Shown here piece after piece: positions 53,097 through 62,300 of a stretch of 64,000 bases of DNA; positions within the stretch are counted from its first letter, which is position 1, and each line of letters opens with the position of its first letter. Made by a program: the position numbers and the translations under genes. The stretch is from Pleuronectes platessa. Lineage: Eukaryota; Chordata; Actinopteri; Pleuronectiformes; Pleuronectidae. The stretch lies in assembly GCF_947347685.1 (NCBI RefSeq), contig NC_070649.1, forward strand, positions 14,417,561-14,481,560, written 5' to 3'. The notes under the pieces were generated by a model, which worked only from the letters and a program-made list of their open reading frames with translations, was not told the origin of the DNA and ran no database searches.

Positions 53097-56000
53097 AGGC
53101 CTGTGATGGACTGGTGATCCTCCCTGTGATGGATTGGTGATCCTCCCTGTGATGGACTGGTGATCCTCCCTGTGATGGACTGGTGATCAGCCCTGTGATG
53201 GACTGGTGATCCTCCCTGTGATGGACTGGTGATCCTCCCTCTGATGGACTGGTGATCAGCCCTCGATGGACTGGTGATCCTCCCTGTGATGGACTGATGA
53301 TCCTCCCTCTGATGGACTGGTGATCAGCCCTGTGATGGACTGGTGATCCTCCCTGTGATGGATTGGTGATCCTTCCTTTGATGGACTGGTGATCAGCCCT
53401 GTGATGGACTGGTGATCCTCCTTGTGATGGACTGGTGATCCTCCCTGTGATGGATTGGTGATCCTCCCTGTGATGGATTGTTGATCCTCCCTGTGATGGA
53501 CTGGTGATCCTCCCTCTGATGGACTGGTGATCCTCCCTGTGATGGACTGGTGATCCTTCCTGTGATGGACTGGTGATGAGCCCTGTGATGGACTGGTGAT
53601 CAGAACTGTGTTGGACTGGTGATCAGCCCTGTGATGGACTGGTGATCCTCCCGGTGATGGACTGGTGATCAGCTCTGTGTTGGACCGGTGATGAGCCCTG
53701 TGTTGGACTGGTTATCCTCCCTTTGATGGACTGGTGATCCTCCCTTTGATGGGCTGGTTACCAGCCCTGTGATGGACTGGTGATTCTCCCTGTGATGGAC
53801 TGGTGATCCTCCCTGTGATGGACTGGTGATCCTCCCTCTGATGGAATGGTGATCAGCCCTATGATGGACTGGTGATCCTCTCTGTGATGGACTGGTGATC
53901 CTCCCTTTGATGGACTGGTGATCATCCCTTTGATGGACTGGTTATAACCCCTTCGATGGACTGGTTATCAGCCATGTGATGGATTGGTGATCCTCCCTTT
54001 TATGGACTGGTTTTCAGCCCTGTGATGGACTGGTGATCCTCCTTTTGATGGACTGGGGATCCTCCCTCTGATGGACTGGTGATCAGCCCTGTGATGGACT
54101 GGTGATCCTCCCTTTGATGGACTGGTGATCAGCCCTGTGATGGACTGGTGATCCTCCCTGTGCTGGATTGGTGATCCTCCCTGTGATGGACTGGTGATCC
54201 TCACTGTGATGGACTGGTGATCAGCCCTGTGATGGACTGGTGATCCTCCTTGTGATGGACTGGTGATCCTCCCTGTGATGGATTGGTGATCCTCCCTTTG
54301 ATGGACTGTTGATCCTCCCTGTGATGGACTGGTGATCAGCCCTATGATGGACTGGTGATCCTCTCTGTGATGGACTGGTGATCCTCCCTTTGATGGACTG
54401 GTGATGAGCCCTGTGATGGACTGGTAATCCTCCTTGTGATGGACTGGTGATCCTCCCTCTGATGGACTGGTGATCATCCCTGTGATGGACTGGTGATCCT
54501 CCCTGTGATGGATTGGTGATCCTCCCTGTGATGGACGGGTGATCCTCCCTGTGATGGACTGGTGATCCTTCCTGTGATGGACTGGTGATGAGCCCTGTGA
54601 TGGACTGGTGATCAGCCCTGTGTTGGACTGGTGATCCTCCCTGTGTTGGACTGGTGATCAGCCCTGTGTTGGACCGGTGATGAGCCCTGTGTTGGACTGG
54701 TGATCCTCCCTTTGATGGACTGGTGATCCTCCCTTTGATGGGCTGGTTACCAGCCCTGTGATGGACTGGTGGTCCTCCCTTTGATGGACTGGTGATCCTC
54801 CCTTTGATGGACTGGTTATAGCCCCTGTGATGGACTGGTTATCAGCCATGTGATGGACTGGTGATCCTCCCTTTGATGGACTGGTGATCAGCCCTGTGAT
54901 GGACTGGTGATCCTCCCTGTGATGGACTGATGATCCTCCCTCTGATGGACTGGTGATCAGCCCTGTGATGGACTGATGATCCTCCCTGTGATGGATTGGT
55001 GATCCTCCCTTTGATGGACTGGTGATCAGCCCGGTGATGGACTGGTGATCCTCCTTGTGATGGACTGGTGATCCTCCCTGTGATGGATTGGTGATCCTCC
55101 CTGTGATGGACTGTTGATCCTCCCTGTGATGGACTGGTGATCCTCCCTCTGATGGACTGGTGATCCTCCCTGTGATGGACTGGTGATCCTTCCTGTGATG
55201 GACTGGTGATGAGCCCTGTGATGGACTGGTGATGAGCCCTGTGATGGACTGGTGATCCTCCCTGTAATGAATTGGTGATCCTTCCTGTGATGGACTGGTG
55301 ATGAGCCCTGTGATGGACTGGTGATCAGCCTTGTGTTGGACTGGTTAACAGACCTGTGATGGACTGGTGATCAGCCCTGTGATGGACTGGTGATCCTCCC
55401 TTTGACGGACTGGTGATCCTCCCTTTGATGGGCTGGTTATCAGCCCTGTGATGGACGGTTGATCCTCCCTTTGATGTACTGGTGATCATCCCTTTGATGG
55501 ACTGGTTATAGTCCCTTTGATGGACTGGTTATCAGCCATGTGATGGACTGGTGATCCTCCCTTTGATGGACTGGTGATCAGCCCTGTGATGGAGGTGATC
55601 CTCCTTGTGATGGACTGGTGATCCTCCCTCTGATGGACTGGTGATCAGGCCTGTGATGGACTGGTGATCCTCCCTGTGATGGATTGGTGATCCTCCCTGT
55701 GATGGACTGGTGATCCTCCCTGTGATGGACTGGTGATCAGCCCTGTGATGGACTGGTCATCCTCCCTGTGATGGACTGGTGATCCTCCCTCTGATGGACT
55801 GGTGATCAGCCCTCGATGGACTGGTGATCCTCCCTGTGATGGACTGATGATCCTCCCTCTGATGGACTGGTGATCAGCCCTGTGATGGACTGGTGATCCT
55901 CCTTGTGATGGACTGGTGATCCTCCCTGTGATGGATTGGTGATCCTCCCTGTGATGGACTGTTGATCCTCCCTGTGATGGACTGGTGATCCTCCCTCTGA

Positions 56001-56314
56001 TGGACTGGTGATCCTCCCTGTGATGGACTGGTGATCCTTCCTGTGATGGACTGGTGATGAGCCCTGTGATGGACTGGTGATGAGCCCTGTGATGGACTGG
56101 TGATCCTCCCTGTAATGAATTGGTGATCCTTCCTGTGATGGACTGGTGATGAGCCCTGTGATGGACTGGTGATCAGCCTTGTGTTGGACTGGTTAACAGA
56201 CCTGTGATGGACTGGTGATCAGCCATGTGATGGACTGGTGATCCTCCCTTTGATGGACTGGTGATCAGCCCTGTGATGGAGGTGATCCTCCTTGTGATGG
56301 ACTGGTGATCCTCC

Positions 56315-56360
56315 CTGTAATGAATTGGTGATCCTTCCTGTGATGGACTGGTGATGAGCC
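56315..56360. other. Two-step mosaic junction, about 45 bp
   Basis: Left of 56,317 the sequence matches 6,027 and earlier (offset 50,289). Then about 45 bp with CTGTAATGAATTGG and GATGAGCC match 5,821 onward, or equally the sequence 205 bp upstream at 56,110. From 56,361 (ATGTGATGG) it matches the segment leading to the CATTGATGG marker (offset 48,913 to 7,471). The register is preserved at both joins. Confidence 0.8.
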
Positions 56361-59300
56361 ATGTGATGGACTGGTGATCCTCCCATTGATGGACTGGTGA
56401 TCAGCCCATCGATGGACTGGTGATCCTCCCGGTGATGGACTGGTGATCAGCCCTGTGTTAGACTGGTGATCCTCTCTGTGTTGGACTGGTGATCAGCCCT
56501 GTGTTGGACCGGTGATGAGCCCTGTGTTGGACTGGTGATCCTCCCTTTGATGGACTGGTGATCCTCCCTTTGATGTGCTGGTTATCAGCCCTGTGATGGA
56601 CTGGTGATCCTCCCTTTGATGGACTGGTGATCCTCCCTTTGATGGACTGGTTATAGCCCCTTTGATGGACTGGTTATCAGCCATGTGATGGACTGGTGAT
56701 CCTCCCTTTGATGGACTGGTGATCCTCCTTGTGATGGACTGGTGATCCTCCCTCTGATGGACTGGTGATCAGCCCTGTGATGGACTGGTGATCCTCCCTG
56801 TGATGGATTGGTGATCCTCCCTGTGATGGACTGGTGATCCTCCCTGTGATGGACTGGTGATCAGCCCTGTGATGGACTGTTGATCCTCCCTGTGATGGAC
56901 TGGTGATCCTCCCTCTGATGGACCGGTTATCAGCCCTATGATGGACTGGTGATCCTCCCTGTGATGGACTGGTGATCCTCCCTCTGATGGACCGGTTATC
57001 AGCCCTATGATGGACTGGTGATCCTCCCTGTGATGGACTGGTGATCCTCCCTTTGATGGACTGGTGATCATCCCTTTGATGGACTGGTTATAGCCCCTTT
57101 GATGGACTGGTTATCAGCCATGTGATGGACTGGTGATCCTCCCTTTGATGGACTGGTGATCAGCCCTGTGATGGACTGGTGATCCTCCTTGTTATGGACT
57201 GGTGATCCTCCCTCTGATGGACTGGTGATCAGCCCTGTGATGGACTGGTGATCCTCCCTGTGCTGGATTGGTGATCCTCCTTGTTATGGACTGGTGATCC
57301 TCCCTCTGATGGACTGGTGATCAGCCCTGTGATGGACTGGTGATCCTCCCTGTGCTGGATTGGTGATCCTCCCTGTGATGGACTGGTGATCCTCCCTGTG
57401 ATGGACTGGTGATCAGCACTGTGATGGACTGGTGATCCTCCCTTTGACGGACTGGTGATCCTCCCTTTGATGGGCTGGTTATCAGCCCTGTGATGGACGG
57501 TTGATCCTCCCTTTGATGTACTGGTGATCATCCCTTTGATGGACTGGTTATAGCCCCTTTGATGGACTGGTTATCAGCCATGTGATGGACTGGTGATCCT
57601 CCCTTTGATGGACTGGTGATCAGCCCTGTGATGGAGGTGATCCTCCTTGTGATGGACTGGTGATCCTCCCTCTGATGGACTGGTGATCAGGCCTGTGATG
57701 GACTGGTGATCCTCCCTGTGATGGATTGGTGATCCTCCCTGTGATGGACTGGTGATCCTCCCTGTGATGGACTGGTGATCAGCCATGTGATGGACTGGTG
57801 ATCCTCCCTTTGATGGACTGGTGATCAGCCCTGTGATGGACTGGTGATCCTCCCTGTGATGGACTGATGATCCTCCCTCTGATGGACTGGTGATCAGCCC
57901 TGTGATGGACTGGTGATCCTCCCTGTGATGGATTGGTGATCCTCCCTTTGATGGACTGGTGATCAGCCCGGTGATGGACTGGTGATCCTCCTTGTGATGG
58001 ACTGGTGATCCTCCCTGTGATGGATTGGTGATCCTCCCTGTGATGGACTGTTGATCCTCCCTGTGATGGACTGGTGATCCTCCCTCTGATGGACTGGTGA
58101 TCCTCCCTGTGATGGACTGGTGATCCTTCCTGTGATGGACTGGTGATGAGCCCTGTGATGGACTGGTGATGAGCCCTGTGATGGACTGGTGATCCTCCCT
58201 GTAATGAATTGGTGATCCTTCCTGTGATGGACTGGTGATGAGCCCTGTGATGGACTGGTGATCAGCCTTGTGTTGGACTGGTTAACAGACCTGTGATGGA
58301 CTGGTGATCAGCCCTGTGATGGACTGGTGATCCTCCCTTTGACGGACTGGTGATCCTCCCTTTGATGGGCTGGTTATCAGCCCTGTGATGGACGGTTGAT
58401 CCTCCCTTTGATGTACTGGTGATCATCCCTTTGATGGACTGGTTATAGTCCCTTTGATGGACTGGTTATCAGCCATGTGATGGACTGGTGATCCTCCCTT
58501 TGATGGACTGGTGATCAGCCCTGTGATGGAGGTGATCCTCCTTGTGATGGACTGGTGATCCTCCCTCTGATGGACTGGTGATCAGGCCTGTGATGGACTG
58601 GTGATCCTCCCTGTGATGGATTGGTGATCCTCCCTGTGATGGACTGGTGATCCTCCCTGTGATGGACTGGTGATCAGCCCTGTGATGGACTGGTCATCCT
58701 CCCTGTGATGGACTGGTGATCCTCCCTCTGATGGACTGGTGATCAGCCCTCGATGGACTGGTGATCCTCCCTGTGATGGACTGATGATCCTCCCTCTGAT
58801 GGACTGGTGATCAGCCCTGTGATGGACTGGTGATCCTCCTTGTGATGGACTGGTGATCCTCCCTGTGATGGATTGGTGATCCTCCCTGTGATGGACTGTT
58901 GATCCTCCCTGTGATGGACTGGTGATCCTCCCTCTGATGGACTGGTGATCCTCCCTGTGATGGACTGGTGATCCTTCCTGTGATGGACTGGTGATGAGCC
59001 CTGTGATGGACTGGTGATGAGCCCTGTGATGGACTGGTGATCCTCCCTGTAATGAATTGGTGATCCTTCCTGTGATGGACTGGTGATGAGCCCTGTGATG
59101 GACTGGTGATCAGCCTTGTGTTGGACTGGTTAACAGACCTGTGATGGACTGGTGATCAGCCATGTGATGGACTGGTGATCCTCCCTTTGATGGACTGGTG
59201 ATCAGCCCTGTGATGGAGGTGATCCTCCTTGTGATGGACTGGTGATCCTCCCTCTGATGGACTGGTGATCAGGCCTGTGATGGACTGGTGATCCTCCCTG

Positions 59301-59377
59301 TGATGGATTGGTGATCCTCCCTCTGATGGACTGGTGATCAGGCCTGTGATGGACTGGTGATCCTCCCTGTGATGGAT

Positions 59378-62300
59378 TGGTGATCCTCCCTGTGATGGAC
59401 TGGTGATCCTCCCTGTGATGGACTGGTGATCAGCCCTGTGATGGACTGGTCATCCTCCCTGTGATGGACTGGTGATCCTCCCTCTGATGGACTGGTGATC
59501 AGCCCTCGATGGACTGGTGATCCTCCCTGTGATGGACTGATGATCCTCCCTCTGATGGACTGGTGATCAGCCCTGTGATGGACTGGTGATCAGCCCTGTG
59601 ATGGACTGGTCATCCTCCCTGTGATGGACTGGTGATCCTCCCTCTGATGGACTGGTGATCAGCCCTCGATGGACTGGTGATCCTCCCTGTGATGGACTGG
59701 TGATCCTCCCTCTGATGGACTGGTGATCCTCCCTTTGATGGACTGGTGATCAGCCCTGTGATGGACTGGTGATCCTCCCTGTGATGGACTGGTGATCAGC
59801 CCTGTGATGGACTGGTGATCCTCCCTCTGATGGACTGGTGATCAGCCCTGTGATGGACTGGTGATCCTTCCTGTATTGGACTGGTGATCAGACCTGTGTT
59901 GGACTGGTGATCAGACCTGTGATGGACTGGTGATGAGCCCTGTGATGGACTGGTGATCAGCCCTGTGTTGGACTGGTGATCAGACCTGTGATGGACTGGT
60001 GATGAGCCCTGTGATGGACTGGTGATCCTCCCTGTAATGAAATGGTGATCCTTCCTGTGATGGACTGGTGATGAGCCCTGTGGTGGACTGGTTAACAGAC
60101 CTGTGATGGACTGGTGATCAGCCCTGTGATGGACTGGTGATCCTCCCTTTGACGGACTGGTGATCCTCCCTTTGATGGGCTGGTTATCAGCCCTGTGATG
60201 GACGGGTGATCCTCCCTTTGATGTACTGGTGATCATCCCTTTGATGGACTGGTTATAGCCCCTTTGATGATCTGGTTATCAGCCATGTGATGGACTGGTG
60301 ATCCTCCCTTTGATGGACTGGTGATCAGCCCTGTGATGGAGGTGATCCTCCTTGTGATGGACTGGTGATCCTCCCTCTGATGGACTGGTGATCAGGCCTG
60401 TGATGGACTGGTGATCCTCCCTGTGATGGATTGGTGATCCTCCCTGTGATGGACTGGTGATCCTCCCTGTGATGGACTGGTGATCAGCCCTGTGATGGAC
60501 TGGTGATCCTCCCTGTGATGGACTGGTGATCCTCCCTCTGATGGACTGGTGATCCTCCCTTTGATGGGCTGGTTACCAGCCCTGTGATGGACTGGTGATC
60601 CTCCCTTTGATGGACTGGTGATCCTCCCTTTGATGGACTGGTTATAGCCCCTGTGATGGACTGGTTATCAGCCATGTGATGGACTGGTGATCCTCCCATT
60701 GATGGACTGGTGATCAGCCCATCGATGGACTGGTGATCCTCCCGGTGATGGACTGGTGATCAGCCCTGTGTTAGACTGGTGATCCTCTCTGTGTTGGACT
60801 GGTGATCAGCCCTGTGTTGGACCGGTGATGAGCCCTGTGTTGGACTGGTGATCCTCCCTTTGATGGACTGGTGATCCTCCCTTTGATGTGCTGGTTATCA
60901 GCCCTGTGATGGACTGGTGATCCTCCCTTTGATGGACTGGTGATCCTCCCTTTGATGGACTGGTTATAGCCCCTTTGATGGACTGGTTATCAGCCATGTG
61001 ATGGACTGGTGATCCTCCCTTTGATGGACTGGTGATCCTCCTTGTGATGGACTGGTGATCCTCCCTCTGATGGACTGGTGATCAGCCCTGTGATGGACTG
61101 GTGATCCTCCCTGTGATGGATTGGTGATCCTCCCTGTGATGGACTGGTGATCCTCCCTGTGATGGACTGGTGATCAGCCCTGTGATGGACTGTTGATCCT
61201 CCCTGTGATGGACTGGTGATCCTCCCTCTGATGGACCGGTTATCAGCCCTATGATGGACTGGTGATCCTCCCTGTGATGGACTGGTGATCCTCCCTCTGA
61301 TGGACCGGTTATCAGCCCTATGATGGACTGGTGATCCTCCCTGTGATGGACTGGTGATCCTCCCTTTGATGGACTGGTGATCATCCCTTTGATGGACTGG
61401 TTATAGCCCCTTTGATGGACTGGTTATCAGCCATGTGATGGACTGGTGATCCTCCCTTTGATGGACTGGTGATCAGCCCTGTGATGGACTGGTGATCCTC
61501 CTTGTTATGGACTGGTGATGCTCCCTCTGATGGACTGGTGATCAGCCCTGTGATGGACTGGTGATCCTCCCTGTGCTGGATTGGTGATCCTCCTTGTTAT
61601 GGACTGGTGATCCTCCCTCTGATGGACTGGTGATCAGCCCTGTGATGGACTGGTGATCCTCCCTGTGCTGGATTGGTGATCCTCCCTGTGATGGACTGGT
61701 GATCCTCCCTGTGATGGACTGGTGATCAGCACTGTGATGGACTGGTGATCCTCCCTTTGACGGACTGGTGATCCTCCCTTTGATGGGCTGGTTATCAGCC
61801 CTGTGATGGACGGTTGATCCTCCCTTTGATGTACTGGTGATCATCCCTTTGATGGACTGGTTATAGCCCCTTTGATGGACTGGTTATCAGCCATGTGATG
61901 GACTGGTGATCCTCCCTTTGATGGACTGGTGATCAGCCCTGTGATGGAGGTGATCCTCCTTGTGATGGACTGGTGATCCTCCCTCTGATGGACTGGTGAT
62001 CAGGCCTGTGATGGACTGGTGATCCTCCCTGTGATGGATTGGTGATCCTCCCTGTGATGGACTGGGGATCCTCCCTGTGATGGACTGGTGATCAGCCCTG
62101 TGATGGACTGGTGATCCTCCCTGTGATGGACTGGTGATCCTCCCTCTGATGGACTGGTGATCAGCCCTATGATGGACTGGTGATCCTCTCTGTGATGGAC
62201 TGGTGATCCTCCCTTTGATGGACTGGTGATGAGCCCTGTGATGGACTGGTAATCCTCCTTGTGATGGACTGGTGATCCTCCCTTTGATGGACTGGTGATC

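Larger units (their letters stand above)
42740..57228. repeat. HOR block U4, 14,489 bp = 631 monomers, mosaic
   Basis: Positions 42,740-48,434 equal 16,056-21,750 at offset 26,684, including the shared 69-bp loss (near 48,082). After 48,435 the block diverges from U2. It continues as U3 (offset 11,984, then 11,917 after a 67-bp loss near 48,805) and then matches 39.9-42.3 kb at offset 8,908. It then carries a 1,539-bp tandem duplication (50,019-53,096), a partly private stretch at 53.1-54.5 kb, a stretch at 54.84-56.31 kb matching 4.55-6.03 kb (offset 50,289), and a compact mosaic junction at 56,315-56,360. Nine 21-bp and six 22-bp units give exactly 631 monomers. No gene is present. Confidence 0.88.

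Noticed and set aside
53968..54477. 169-codon minus-strand open frame as a protein-coding gene
   Set aside because: It is pure satellite in a strand that lacks stops in the consensus. The start and stop are common monomer variants, no splice or promoter context is visible, and homologous copies are interrupted at different places. The same reasoning covers the 146-, 150-, 109-, 100-, 71-, 70-, 63- and 61-codon frames throughout the window.
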